A stretch of DNA of 64,000 nt from assembly GCA_017651245.1 (NCBI GenBank), contig JAGCDQ010000050.1, positions 1-64,000 on the forward strand. The letters are read 5' to 3'. This document shows positions 28,501 through 38,710 of this stretch, piece by piece; positions within the stretch are counted from its first letter, which is position 1; each line of letters begins with the position of its first letter. Both the position numbers and the translations under genes were made by a program. This DNA is from Bacteroidaceae bacterium. Lineage in GTDB: Bacteria > Bacteroidota > Bacteroidia > Bacteroidales > Bacteroidaceae. The notes beneath the pieces were generated by a model. That model was given only the letters and a program-made list of their open reading frames with translations, ran no database searches and had not been told where the DNA came from.

Positions 28501-31500
28501 GTCTTACCAAGGTAGGTCTTCGAGTAGAAGGCGATGTAATGATCCATGTTCTGATACCAATAGACAGGAGTGCTGTTGTTGACGAATGGTACACCATTAC
28601 GATGGTGGTCAGCATCATTCTTGTTGGAATAGAGTTCCCAACCATTGATGAGCACCTCATAAATACCCGCTCTTACTTCTGGACGATCCAGACCCACGGC
28701 ACTGCCTGGGAGCACGATAGGTGGTTCGTTGAGCGTTCCAATAGAAGGTGCACCGCTTTCCAACTGCAAGTGAATATTCACCACATGTAGTTCGTTGGTT
28801 AACTTGATGTCGCCATTATCACCATTCTCATAATAAGTATATTGATACACCACCGTGATGACCTTCTCCGTGGTCAAATCTCGGATGTCACTCTCACGGT
28901 TCACGTAAAGCGTTGTCGTCTCCGTAGGCTCCTGACCCTGAATGGTGAAGTATTGCTGGTCATCAATCAAGTCATTATTATATTTACTCTCGTCGATGCG
29001 GTTTCCTTCTTTGACTTCCGTACTACCTTCATTATGTTTCTCTAAGCAATAATACGTGGTCGTACCTGGTGTCAAGTCTGTTACTTGTTTCACCTTACCT
29101 GGATTAGCCGTATAAACATCCTCATCCACCACCTGCCCTCTACCATAAGGCTCTCCGTTATCGGTAAAGTTATCAATGGCAATGTAGGCTACCGTTGCCG
29201 TAGAACTGGTTTCTATACGGGCATAGTAACGCTTGTCATTACGAATGCTTTCAAACTCAGTTCTTGAAAGTGTAGCACCTTTTGTGAAGGTTCTTGTTGT
29301 ACCATCGGTGAAGTGCAATTCTCGTGATGTATCCTCCTTGTACACGGCACTATACTCTACAGGCACCAAGTCGCTGTAAGGCGAATGATAGGCCTGCTCG
29401 GTTGTCTTAATTTGAGTCTCATCATAGAAATCCAAGTAGTTCGGATCAGCAAAGAGGTCCAAGGCATCGTAGTTGAAAATGAACTTATCTTCACCTTCTT
29501 CGTCTATGCGGTCGCTCTCGGACAACGAGCACCATGATTCCTTCGCACTATAGTTATTAGTGGCGAAATATTTCTGTCCGCCATATTTTCCTGTCTCGGT
29601 ACAGATATAAGCCTCCGTAAAGACTGCATCAATCTCATCAGCAGGCACATCTGTATAGGTGGTCTTCAAAGCTGCTATCTCACCTGCTGTCAACAAGTCA
29701 CCATTCAACAAGTACTTTTCTTCTGCCAATTTCAAAGAACCGATGCAGACGAATGCTTTAGCGAAGGCACTCTGAACACTCTGAGCAGATGATGAAAGTG
29801 TATTATACTCTGCCAATGGGATAGCCGTACCTGGATTTACCGTCTTGTTGGTGCCTTTATAAGTATAGTTTACCGTTTCAGTAGCCACGTATGCCTCATC
29901 CATCTTCTCTTTACCGTAACCAGATTCCGTTTTATCATAAACGGCCTTAGTGACGATGTCGCCTTCCGCATAATCACGCTGACCATAGACATCCGTCGTT
30001 TTGGGGCTGAAGGTAGGACCTTCAACATAAGAATTCTTACCTGTAGTAAGAGCATCATATGCCACTTTCGTTATTCTGGTATCAGTTGTGCTATTTCCTG
30101 TATAGGTGCTCGCACCAGAAACAGGACTATACCAGTCATCCCACACCTTTGGCGTATCCATATCGAAGGTGAGCACATAACCTGAGTCATGACCAATGTT
30201 GTTCGACATGCGGAACAAGTCATCAACAACTGCATTATACGTCATAGCCTGACCCTGTTCGTTTTCAAAGGCATTACCTTCAACATCAGTGATGGTGTGG
30301 GTAGCTGTCTTGAACGTATTAATGTCTGTCGGCAGCATGACATACTCCCCGACGGCATACTCTGTACCATCAATCTTACATGGCTTGCAATTGACAACCG
30401 TCTCTGGCACAAACAGCTTCTTATCAGCCACAGAGAGGTTATTCCAATCCCACCAAGTGATGACATCGTTCAACTGATACATGTCGGAGTTATTATTCAC
30501 CCATGCCTTACCGTCATTACCGTTGGTACCAATCTTCTTACCCTCTTCGAAATAGTAGGCATATAGGTTGGGCTTCACATTCAACAATTTCAGGCGTCCG
30601 TTAGAAGCGGCTGTGATGGTGAGTGGTAGGTGTACATCCTTTGAATAGGCATTGGCACTACCCGTATAAGCTGACACCACCTGATCGTAAACATATACCG
30701 AACCTTTCACATACCAATAGTGAGCCTTAGAATAGGGGTCTTCACCGATGATATAGGCATTGTTAATAGGATAACAATCGTCAACGATACGCTTATTGCT
30801 GGGGTGGATAAAGTTACCAGAGGTCTCGATGTCCTGTTCCTTATATAGGTTTTCTTGCGTATCACCACTGATAATATAACTACCCGAACTTGTCCAATCA
30901 CCCTCTTGATCTGAAGAATAACGGTACTGCTTGTAGGTACGTGCTTCATCACGCAATTCTTGACCACTTATTATTTTTTGATTGTTATATTCCGAAAGAA
31001 TCACATTTTTCTTATTGGGATAGAATAATGGCACGCGGTGCTCATTCTTGGCATAGACGAAACCACCACCTTCGGTCGCCCGCTTCACATTGATCAGGTC
31101 AAGCTCTATCACACCTGTGATATAGCCGTACTCTTTTTCCTTGTTAGGATTAGTCTCCGTCTTCTCTGTAGTCAGTTCAAGGAACACGCCTGAAGCCAAT
31201 GCCACCTGATTGGGACTTGTACCATAGTTACGGTCGTTACCAGTAGGGCGTGCTTTCTTATAACTATAGTAAGTCTGTCCTGAAACCGTATGTCCGTCAC
31301 TATCAACGTATGGATCACCAAACTTCACGTCACTGGTCAGGTTGCCAAGGTAGTTCACGACGCTGTAGATACCAAAATAGTTGCCATGCTCGGCTTCTGC
31401 TCCTGTATCTGTAGATATCATAGAGCGTTGTTTGTTCAATGATAACTCGCCCACACGGTTAATGGTGTAGTCAATATCCTCACCGACCTCTGCCACACGG

Positions 31501-34500
31501 TCCTTGGCACCTTGCAGCACCATACGGCTACCATACACGCCACAGAAATCAGCACGCTGAATGGTGTTCAGCAAACGACCTGCATAGATGGAACAGAAAC
31601 CGAATTGCTCCCAATTGGCAGCATTGAAGCCGTCTTTATTTTTCAGTTTTTCAAAGTCATCTTCCTTTACACGTTGACCATTCTCGTAGAATTCCCCACC
31701 AATATAAACACCATATTTTGTGACATTATCCACAATCTTCTCAGCCACACCTCCTTTACAAACATACTCCAACTGGAAGTAGGCACGTTCACGATTCGAC
31801 AAATCTCGGTATTCCTCCAACGTAATACGGCTGGACAGTCCGTAATAGTCGGTACCATAATTGGTGACGTTCAATTCACGATAACCTTCCACCACCGACA
31901 GATTACCGCCACCATAAAGACCACCTGTATGTTCCGTACCCACAGTGATAAAGTCACGATGATAGCAATCGTAGAGCGTCGCTGTAGTATTACCAAATAC
32001 GGTTGTGGCATTGGCATAGTGAGTATCACTATTAGAAGACACGTTACCACCACCGAACACTGCATTGTGGATAAGAACACCACGCTCTTTCGTATCGTCA
32101 TTTGTAGTTTTATCACCAGTATACAAGTCTTTCCAGTCTAACTTGTCTTTCGACAACATATTCAGTTCGTCTGTCCCCACATAATCAAACTGTGGATGGG
32201 AATTAAAACCTGATGCAGCCTTCACCTGCAGATATGGCGATACAACGACCTTACAGTCTTCTATGAGTTTATCTTCATTTCCGTCATTATAATAATAGTA
32301 GTAGTGGTTAGGAGAACCCGTCTCTGTTTTTCGTGACAATTGATTGTCATAGCCCATGCTATAGACATAGCCCAAATCACCACCACCAAAGACATTACCA
32401 TAATTATAGCCTTCTCTTACCGCCTCCGAAGTACCTACCTCACCACCATGAATAAAGACTTCAGTTTGACCAAACACATAGCCATCAGTGTAAAGGTCAT
32501 TAGAACCACCGAATCCTAAGACATTATAACCCTTACCACCGCCAAAGATATTACGCAACACGTGACCATTATACATCTCCACGTGCGTCTTGCCGGCTCT
32601 ATATATGCCTTCAAATTCACGCACATGGTTAACATCACCACTCTCTTTTGTTGAACCACGTCCAACGGCAGCAATCTCTCCTCCACCATGCACACTACCA
32701 CGGATGATTCCACCCCATATTTTGATATTGGTCTCATCCACGTTACTCTTATCACTATAACCTCCACCAAAAATATTGCCATAATCTTTCAGACGACCGA
32801 TACTATCGCTCACCGTCCATGTCTCGTCATTCAATTTCTCAACAAAGTCATCATTCAAGTAATCATAACCAATACGACCATTGTTGAGCACCACGTTAGC
32901 TGTGCCAAACACAGCACCGCCACGGCCTCCCTTGCCTTCTTCACCCTCACCGCCACCATAGACGTTACGCTGGATGGCAGGCACACCATTGAAAAAGCCA
33001 TATTCAGTTCCATTCGTATTGGACTCACTGGTCACATAGTCCATTGCAGCCTGTTTGTTTGCTGCTGTCTGATCCTCCCGAATACCGATGATGACATTAG
33101 CTTGAGCTGGTATATCGCCTGTAGTAGAGGCATTCAGATCAGCATCCACTTCAATCATGACAGGCTGATTATTTTTATCCTTGACAACTTCACCGTCCTT
33201 CATAAGAGTAGTAGTAGTCTTGTGTTTTCCCACACTACCCATATAGCCACCACCAAACACGTTACGAACCACACCTGCAGCAACATAAACAGTGGTAGAG
33301 GCCTCGAATGGCTGACCGAAATCATCTGTCAAACCACCATACCGGTCAAACACTGACCCCACCGAACCTGCTGCCACAATATCCTTTTCCACATTTCCAC
33401 CCAGCAACGCAATATAAGTGGTACCATTCACATCACCACTTCGGTTTTTATTCGCAGAACCCATGCCGCCACCGTATGCATAGCCACCAGTAACTTGGAA
33501 TCCTGGTGTATATCCAGCAACATAAGATCCCACGATGGCACCTTTATTGATGATGACATTGGTGTTGTATTTCTTTCCGTCATGTCTTGGCTTGGCTAAA
33601 GCATTGGCAAGTCCGTTATCAGTATAGGTATAATGGTTTGTACCAACTATGTATTCATCGGCTATCTTCAGCTTGGCCTCTCCATATTCTTGCTTCGCCG
33701 TTGCCACATTAGACACACGGCCATTCTGACCACCCCCATAGACCATATAGACTTGAGTTCCCTTGTTAAGATTCACCTCTGTATATTGTGACCAACAGTT
33801 CTCACCAAAACCAGCGCCATAGACAGAGGCCATGTAACCTTTTTCAGTGTCAGACCATACAGGCGAATTGATGTTCACTCTTCCATAAAGTGTACGGCGC
33901 GCATTATTGTTGCCCCCATAGATGGATCCGACACGACCTTCGACACTGCTCCAGGTCACATTGGTCTCGTAGACATCACAAACAGTATTATTGTCAATAC
34001 CATATGCACCTCCGAAGAGTTTATTGAGTTTAATCGTCGATTTCGCAGGTACATTCACCACCGTACGGCGAGTGAAGCCCTCTTCGTAACTGCCACCATA
34101 GACTGCATTAATCTGACCACGAGGCAAGTCAATAATGGCAGACACTTTGTCAAGAGCCGCTTTCTCTGTTGCATCAGGCGTCGCCGTTGGAGCCACGTAT
34201 GTTCTCATGCCCAATCCACTCCAAGCTCCTGCACCGAACACTTCCATACTAGAATAATTAGTCATGGTTTGTGGAATATCAATGAGAATGTAACTACGAT
34301 CCTGCATGATATCTCGGTCACTGTCACCTGGATAACCCTGACCCGAACCATAAATCTTAGTGACTTTGTTGTTGGAGTTACTCAGCAGTGCATTACTCAG
34401 CGTCGGACGGAAATTGACAAAAGCATTGTCCATACGAGGCTTGGTGTAGCCAGACTTAGCGATGCCATCAGCATTAAAGAATTCACGATATTCACTATCC

Positions 34501-37500
34501 GTATAATCGTATGTACCATAACAACCTCCAAAGAGACCAAGCGCATGTCCTTGAGCATATTCCATATAAGCGGACACCTCCTTGGCGGCATCTTGACCTG
34601 GCAGTGTCAATCCTGCCACCTCATTGCGTATCCTATTAGTAAAGTCTGCTGTATTGAGAATCCTTCCACCAAGGTCATTACCGCCATACACATAATCTCG
34701 AACAAATGGAAATCCTCCTGTCACTGTGCCATTATCCTGAATCTGACGACCCACATAGGTTTCTGTATGACCCAGAATATCGGCATTACAAGAGCCTGCA
34801 AAAGAATTGAACAGACGTCCATTACCCAAATTCACAATGGTATTGCCGCAGATGGGACCTAAGAAACCACCACCATAAATGAATTCGCAATCAGCCATAT
34901 CGGGATGGTTTTCTGTACTCGTCTTTGACACACCTGCCTGACCACCTTTCAGATTGACAGTACAACTATAGTTCGCATCATTTTCATATTGCTTTCCATT
35001 AAAAGCGTATTTACCAGTAGCTTCATCATACGTATAATCGTCCGCAGTAGATGTACCAGTGGACTTTCCAATAACACCTTCCTCACTACCACCAAAAATC
35101 TGGAAGGTATATCCCTTGTTCAGATTAATGGTAGTGCTACCCCATATCTCGGTACCCTTACCTTTACCACCACCAAATACATTGAGGGCAGAACCAAGCA
35201 CGTCCATACCCTGACGTCCCAGGATAACACCCGTACGACGCTCCTCGATGTTATATTTCATCTCATCCTGCTCCAACACATTGTCACCATAGAGTACGGC
35301 CTCACCTTCACTATCTTCCGTCACCTTGTCGAAGAGCACGTTGGGATCCATCAAGGCGGCATTGATGTTGATGATGACATTACCATTCACATGACCACTA
35401 CTATAACAGCCACCATAAATATTACCTCCCAGCAAACGACGATTCAAGTCATCTTCCGTACTCTTGCCATCCGTAGGAATAGTTGTCGGAGTCTCGTCTT
35501 TTTCATTCGTACCCACCTTGACCACATTCCATTCCAACAATTTTGACTTGTCATTTGGATCCTTCCAGCGCATAGGTCGGATTTCCAAGCCAGAGAGGTT
35601 CAGGGTCAACTTATTGCCTATCTTACCCTCTGCAGCATCATCAGGAGAACCGATGAGGCCACCATCATAGGCTGCATTCAATTTCGTTTCTCCATCATAT
35701 TGCTCTGGCACATAAGCATTATTACAACCACCCACCAACTTATTATAGATAATAACATTATAGTGGAAGTCAACCGTATTCATACCATCAGTCATGACAC
35801 TACCCACGTTGCCACCACAATAGAACGAACCAAAATAAGTACTATAATTAACATAGTCTGGGTCAAAAACCACACGAGGCTTGATATCCATCTCACAGCC
35901 TTTCATATAGGTCTTCATCTGGTCGGACTCCGTCAAGTCAATTTTACTGAAAGGATAGCTTGTTCCATTGATGGTCACCGATGCTTTGAATTGCTTCAAC
36001 ACATCTTCGGTTATCATATTCTCACCGTTACTGCCAAGGAACACGTTGTCAGCATAAACGTAAGCACCAATCTTCAACTCGGCTCTTGCCTCGCTACTCG
36101 ACGATTGCAAGGTGGCACTATTTCCACCACAATAGACAGAACCGCCAATAATGGTAGGCTTCGATTTCGTTCCAATCAGTCTCACAGATACCGCCTCGGC
36201 ATTGGGACGATAATCGTTGAGAGCCTCAACGGAACTCTTCCCTGAAGGCGTTGGATAATAGAAATCACGATAGAGATCGGATGATTGCAAGTCGGAATTA
36301 TCCGTATAGTAATAAGATCCGTTACCACCACCATAAACATTGCCTTTGATGCTGCTATGGATACCGACGGCATTGCCACCATAAATCATACCAGAAATAT
36401 CGTTACCTCCATAGACATTGTCGATTTTTCCACCACCAATATGCACACGAGCAGCATAGCCTGCAGGACAGTCAACACCTTCAATTTTTTCCGCTGTAAT
36501 AGTGCGCTTATCTGGATTCACATTGGCCATACGACAACCGCCATAGACATTGCCAACCTCCATATCATCTGAATTGACAGCCAAGAAAATACCATTCTCG
36601 TGGGTCATATCACCAGCATTACCGCCAGAGTAGAGGTCTCGGATTTTACCGCTCAACAGCCCCCAAGTAGGTCGGATGTCCATTGCCACCTTGTTATTTC
36701 CACCAAAGACACGGCCAAACTGGTATGCTGCACTATTGGCATGTATCTGCGTGGTGTTGATGCCCATTGCCTTCAAGCGAGTTCCTGCTGCATCATTCAA
36801 TATATCCGTTCCACTTGCATCCGTGATGCTTGTCGTCACATCACTCGTATTGTCAATACAGATGGTAGTGTTCTTCTTTACCGTAGCAGCATTACCGCCA
36901 CCATATACATGGGCAATGGTGCCGCCATTCAGTTCAAGATAAGCCTTGTCGATTTCTGGCAGGGCATCGACAGCGGCAGCCACCTCTGTAGTTGTTTCGT
37001 TCTCTGTTTTCGTTACCCTATACTTTCCTGCATTCTCGCCATCAGTAATTTTTGTGTAGTCATAATCACCATTGCCTCCACCATAGAGTTGACCGATGAA
37101 TATCTTGTAAGGTTGTGTCGTAGATGCCGACTGACCTTCTCCTGTCGTCACTTTTCTTTCAGATGTCGTTTGGATAAAAGCATTATACGTATAGTCAATA
37201 GCTGTTGTCTTCGGGGTAAATGGAGTGGTCGTTGACTCGTTATTCACATGTTTTATGATTCCCGATATATCGTTACCACCATAGACATAATTGATGAGGA
37301 TGTCACCACTCATGCGTGCACCATCGATATTAACGAAGGTTTGCCCATCCACATTCGCCATACGGGCACCACCAAAAACACTACCATTGATGTCGCCTGC
37401 ATACACGGTAACAGTCGTATTACCCATCATATCACCTGCATTACCACCACCATACACGTTTCCACCAATAGTGATTTGTGCCTGCATCAGCGATACAGAC

Positions 37501-37535
37501 AAACAAAGCAGTAATATGGTCAATATCTTTTTCAT
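25536..37535 (-). CDS. Giant YGGG-repeat surface protein with T9SS-type sorting tail (3999 aa)
   Basis: Normal signal peptide (residues 1-19, cleavage at MQA/Q). The mature protein begins at once with solenoid units (GGNVYGGGNAGDMMGNTTVTV), which continue to about residue 1880. A middle part without YGGG follows, including about five diverged modules of some 45 residues (about 2530-2815). A GLUG-like segment starts near 3155 (GDGHTISGL). The last 80 residues look like a type A T9SS C-terminal domain: IINTGGQTIASF, then PNTGVYIIRAAGGKYNKKI. So the protein should cross the outer membrane by T9SS and be anchored or released there. 43 nt downstream of a fimbrillin gene and overlapping the next giant. 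Biological role unknown. Confidence 0.82.
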   Translation of the reverse strand: MKKILTILLLCLSVSLMQAQITIGGNVYGGGNAGDMMGNTTVTVYAGDINGSVFGGARMANVDGQTFVNIDGARMSGDILINYVYGGNDISGIIKHVNNESTTTPFTPKTTAIDYTYNAFIQTTSERKVTTGEGQSASTTQPYKIFIGQLYGGGNGDYDYTKITDGENAGKYRVTKTENETTTEVAAAVDALPEIDKAYLELNGGTIAHVYGGGNAATVKKNTTICIDNTSDVTTSITDASGTDILNDAAGTRLKAMGINTTQIHANSAAYQFGRVFGGNNKVAMDIRPTWGLLSGKIRDLYSGGNAGDMTHENGIFLAVNSDDMEVGNVYGGCRMANVNPDKRTITAEKIEGVDCPAGYAARVHIGGGKIDNVYGGNDISGMIYGGNAVGIHSSIKGNVYGGGNGSYYYTDNSDLQSSDLYRDFYYPTPSGKSSVEALNDYRPNAEAVSVRLIGTKSKPTIIGGSVYCGGNSATLQSSSSEARAELKIGAYVYADNVFLGSNGENMITEDVLKQFKASVTINGTSYPFSKIDLTESDQMKTYMKGCEMDIKPRVVFDPDYVNYSTYFGSFYCGGNVGSVMTDGMNTVDFHYNVIIYNKLVGGCNNAYVPEQYDGETKLNAAYDGGLIGSPDDAAEGKIGNKLTLNLSGLEIRPMRWKDPNDKSKLLEWNVVKVGTNEKDETPTTIPTDGKSTEDDLNRRLLGGNIYGGCYSSGHVNGNVIININAALMDPNVLFDKVTEDSEGEAVLYGDNVLEQDEMKYNIEERRTGVILGRQGMDVLGSALNVFGGGKGKGTEIWGSTTINLNKGYTFQIFGGSEEGVIGKSTGTSTADDYTYDEATGKYAFNGKQYENDANYSCTVNLKGGQAGVSKTSTENHPDMADCEFIYGGGFLGPICGNTIVNLGNGRLFNSFAGSCNADILGHTETYVGRQIQDNGTVTGGFPFVRDYVYGGNDLGGRILNTADFTNRIRNEVAGLTLPGQDAAKEVSAYMEYAQGHALGLFGGCYGTYDYTDSEYREFFNADGIAKSGYTKPRMDNAFVNFRPTLSNALLSNSNNKVTKIYGSGQGYPGDSDRDIMQDRSYILIDIPQTMTNYSSMEVFGAGAWSGLGMRTYVAPTATPDATEKAALDKVSAIIDLPRGQINAVYGGSYEEGFTRRTVVNVPAKSTIKLNKLFGGAYGIDNNTVCDVYETNVTWSSVEGRVGSIYGGNNNARRTLYGRVNINSPVWSDTEKGYMASVYGAGFGENCWSQYTEVNLNKGTQVYMVYGGGQNGRVSNVATAKQEYGEAKLKIADEYIVGTNHYTYTDNGLANALAKPRHDGKKYNTNVIINKGAIVGSYVAGYTPGFQVTGGYAYGGGMGSANKNRSGDVNGTTYIALLGGNVEKDIVAAGSVGSVFDRYGGLTDDFGQPFEASTTVYVAAGVVRNVFGGGYMGSVGKHKTTTTLMKDGEVVKDKNNQPVMIEVDADLNASTTGDIPAQANVIIGIREDQTAANKQAAMDYVTSESNTNGTEYGFFNGVPAIQRNVYGGGEGEEGKGGRGGAVFGTANVVLNNGRIGYDYLNDDFVEKLNDETWTVSDSIGRLKDYGNIFGGGYSDKSNVDETNIKIWGGIIRGSVHGGGEIAAVGRGSTKESGDVNHVREFEGIYRAGKTHVEMYNGHVLRNIFGGGKGYNVLGFGGSNDLYTDGYVFGQTEVFIHGGEVGTSEAVREGYNYGNVFGGGDLGYVYSMGYDNQLSRKTETGSPNHYYYYYNDGNEDKLIEDCKVVVSPYLQVKAASGFNSHPQFDYVGTDELNMLSKDKLDWKDLYTGDKTTNDDTKERGVLIHNAVFGGGNVSSNSDTHYANATTVFGNTTATLYDCYHRDFITVGTEHTGGLYGGGNLSVVEGYRELNVTNYGTDYYGLSSRITLEEYRDLSNRERAYFQLEYVCKGGVAEKIVDNVTKYGVYIGGEFYENGQRVKEDDFEKLKNKDGFNAANWEQFGFCSIYAGRLLNTIQRADFCGVYGSRMVLQGAKDRVAEVGEDIDYTINRVGELSLNKQRSMISTDTGAEAEHGNYFGIYSVVNYLGNLTSDVKFGDPYVDSDGHTVSGQTYYSYKKARPTGNDRNYGTSPNQVALASGVFLELTTEKTETNPNKEKEYGYITGVIELDLINVKRATEGGGFVYAKNEHRVPLFYPNKKNVILSEYNNQKIISGQELRDEARTYKQYRYSSDQEGDWTSSGSYIISGDTQENLYKEQDIETSGNFIHPSNKRIVDDCYPINNAYIIGEDPYSKAHYWYVKGSVYVYDQVVSAYTGSANAYSKDVHLPLTITAASNGRLKLLNVKPNLYAYYFEEGKKIGTNGNDGKAWVNNNSDMYQLNDVITWWDWNNLSVADKKLFVPETVVNCKPCKIDGTEYAVGEYVMLPTDINTFKTATHTITDVEGNAFENEQGQAMTYNAVVDDLFRMSNNIGHDSGYVLTFDMDTPKVWDDWYSPVSGASTYTGNSTTDTRITKVAYDALTTGKNSYVEGPTFSPKTTDVYGQRDYAEGDIVTKAVYDKTESGYGKEKMDEAYVATETVNYTYKGTNKTVNPGTAIPLAEYNTLSSSAQSVQSAFAKAFVCIGSLKLAEEKYLLNGDLLTAGEIAALKTTYTDVPADEIDAVFTEAYICTETGKYGGQKYFATNNYSAKESWCSLSESDRIDEEGEDKFIFNYDALDLFADPNYLDFYDETQIKTTEQAYHSPYSDLVPVEYSAVYKEDTSRELHFTDGTTRTFTKGATLSRTEFESIRNDKRYYARIETSSTATVAYIAIDNFTDNGEPYGRGQVVDEDVYTANPGKVKQVTDLTPGTTTYYCLEKHNEGSTEVKEGNRIDESKYNNDLIDDQQYFTIQGQEPTETTTLYVNRESDIRDLTTEKVITVVYQYTYYENGDNGDIKLTNELHVVNIHLQLESGAPSIGTLNEPPIVLPGSAVGLDRPEVRAGIYEVLINGWELYSNKNDADHHRNGVPFVNNSTPVYWYQNMDHYIAFYSKTYLGKTYSNCVPVRVANYHDLGDIMERYKENHLYIDRADVDRPCKIYVNDYSSLSNDDPRKDKNGLDELKNLFDLSLLTPSESELDENGLIKSGTFVGHAPLDSHVKGAENLDIILRTDIDGSVPEGSPARTSIAAGIEDTDPCFGGNLHGDGHTISGLTSSLFGKLCGNVYNLGVTGSFTSAGVADAGDGFVENCWVKSDATALPDGASKVNAVFGNPNDPEHPGCTQVVNCYYPESNAALYNDNGSAANYARKMSDKAFYDGELTYNLNGFYLGKRYYDGSGLTSGKSYQYFPANVDGTLPTNETGTQNVTSTSYYPATYTYYTPQGTAQGTAETPKLGYVEHRFYDGDFRYADGTIPEGYNIRRQESGDLDADGNKIVTWAPIWPDDYLFFGQTLTYGYVEGSPHQDLPSIINKANERLLTTEGSNRVYRAPAYFRSGKMQMTHFNSNAVFAQTMNGDATKIAHKGMTAIDFTGGNGDVVANGYKVGLQTSAPYNNIEGGAFYPPLLDDGGLTAFQNVNLTKNLLVYTAAKSTDSEAPLTASLKTANVVSAKLHDFAYEEGDAIGEGYVAGKETYRTVAEWDRSSNYDQMSGHWVQKSGDGYISTLDHFLVDKHDFNAPIKYQFTGDKRMWYQRAPDKFVDIEKGWDGVSLPFTADIVTTNVKGEITHFYSGSASVDKTSKTKVGHEYWLREFKEGGTLSSDNKVYTANFEYPTGTAADDDKTVTNTFLWDYYYEAKAGHNLKDANNDTYQTYYNDSRTYNDYARLTSGIPYIIGFPGATYYEFDLSGNFSPAHTAGWSKVDKDLAKQVITFASAENATIEVSDGATGVQQDKYAFMPSYLNMELEAGTNSYVLASDGGSYDKVPAEGDAVKVDAFRPYFVEASTGNGAKRRMAERIVFDMSDTSFAFEDHDPTKGEVGGELRFYTQKLLVGVESSLQDATDVLIINTGGQTIASFTIQPGETIETQIPNTGVYIIRAAGGKYNKKITVK

Positions 37536-37578
37536 CTTCTTTTCTATAACCTTAACGTTAATCCTCTACTCTCAACCT

Positions 37579-38688
37579 TTAATTATAATCTAATACCGGT
37601 GGGTTATCCAAATCTGGGTCTGACAATACATTGAGGAAAGTGGGATTCACCGTCAGATTGACGGTTTTCCATTCACCTCGCGTTATATATCCATTAGGCA
37701 GTTTATTCTCTACCTTGCAATCTTCACGAATCAAGTTTCCCTTCCTGTCATAAACATCATATGTACAAAGAAGAACTAATGAGTTGATGTTGGTAGGTGC
37801 TGGTAATACCATCATCTTCTTTATTTCTTCCGAATTGGGCTCTGTTAAAACCTTTGCAGTAGTCGTTAATTCTAACCCCTCATGTTCAAAAAATGTAACA
37901 TTATTATTCCCTTCTCCTTTAAAATATGTAATATTGTCGATTGGCTTATCATCGGAAGGTTTCAAAGTAATTGCGGCTGAATAGGAGGAAGGCACGTCTT
38001 TTAGTTCCAGCTTCTTCAATCTAATTGTACGCAATTGGCTATAAGTTTCATCTATCTTAATGGTGAAACTAAGTGCGCCATAGAAATGGTGCAACAGCAT
38101 ATAAGCAAAATTCTGATTTTTAGGCTTTCCTTCGTATTTATAACTACCTGGCTTAAAATTGGCAGATACCGCTACTTGTTCAGATTCAGCCTGCTCAACA
38201 CCAACGATGAGACAGATATCTTTATCCGAAACAGCCTCTAATCCTTCCAACGTCATAATTGCACCATTAGCATAATAACTGCTGCTTCCTGCTAAATAAT
38301 CAATGGATGAACCTGTTACTGCAGAGGAGGGTGTGAAACCATAAATATAATAGGTTTCGCCCTCTTGTATCTTAAAGGCAGAACTCCATTTTGTTGTCGT
38401 TGCACTATATCTGAATGTAGCTTTAGCCGCACTTGGTTGTTCCCCGATGGTTGTCATATAGGCTGTAATGGGTGCGTCTGTATAAAAATGATAGTCTGAA
38501 GTGGCACGTGTCCCTAAACTTTCTCCGTTTCCATAGTTCTGTGAATAGGCAAACAGCTGGAGCGTTTCCTCTTCTTGCCGATCCTGCTCGGGGTCTTCAG
38601 AGCACGCAAACAGCAGACAGACCATCCCAGTCATGAGAAGTCCTGCCAGCATTTTGCTGTACCATTGTTCTATTTGTTTCCTATTCAT
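37579..38688 (-). CDS. Fimbrillin family lipoprotein
   Basis: 369 residues from MNRKQIEQW. Lipobox LLFAC (Cys 29), then an acidic linker and the motif GTRAT with Arg 61, the position at which fimbrillins of the Bacteroidales type V pili are cut by an Arg-specific protease. The following beta-rich body with YYIYGFTP and FYGALSFTIKID is typical of the Bacteroides fimbrillin-like superfamily (FimA/Mfa-like). Starts 22 nt after the preceding fimbrillin and is followed by the first giant gene, so it may be a tip or adaptor subunit; that is inference from order only. Confidence 0.78.
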   Translation of the reverse strand: MNRKQIEQWYSKMLAGLLMTGMVCLLFACSEDPEQDRQEEETLQLFAYSQNYGNGESLGTRATSDYHFYTDAPITAYMTTIGEQPSAAKATFRYSATTTKWSSAFKIQEGETYYIYGFTPSSAVTGSSIDYLAGSSSYYANGAIMTLEGLEAVSDKDICLIVGVEQAESEQVAVSANFKPGSYKYEGKPKNQNFAYMLLHHFYGALSFTIKIDETYSQLRTIRLKKLELKDVPSSYSAAITLKPSDDKPIDNITYFKGEGNNNVTFFEHEGLELTTTAKVLTEPNSEEIKKMMVLPAPTNINSLVLLCTYDVYDRKGNLIREDCKVENKLPNGYITRGEWKTVNLTVNPTFLNVLSDPDLDNPPVLDYN

Positions 38689-38710
38689 ACTTATTCTCTT
38701 GTATTCTTTT

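Noticed and set aside
17000-37500. Repetitive ccaccaccatagac-type DNA as a CRISPR or minisatellite
   Set aside because: It codes in one long frame for the VYGGG solenoid with signal peptide and sorting tail; spacing is irregular and codons vary while the protein motif is kept.
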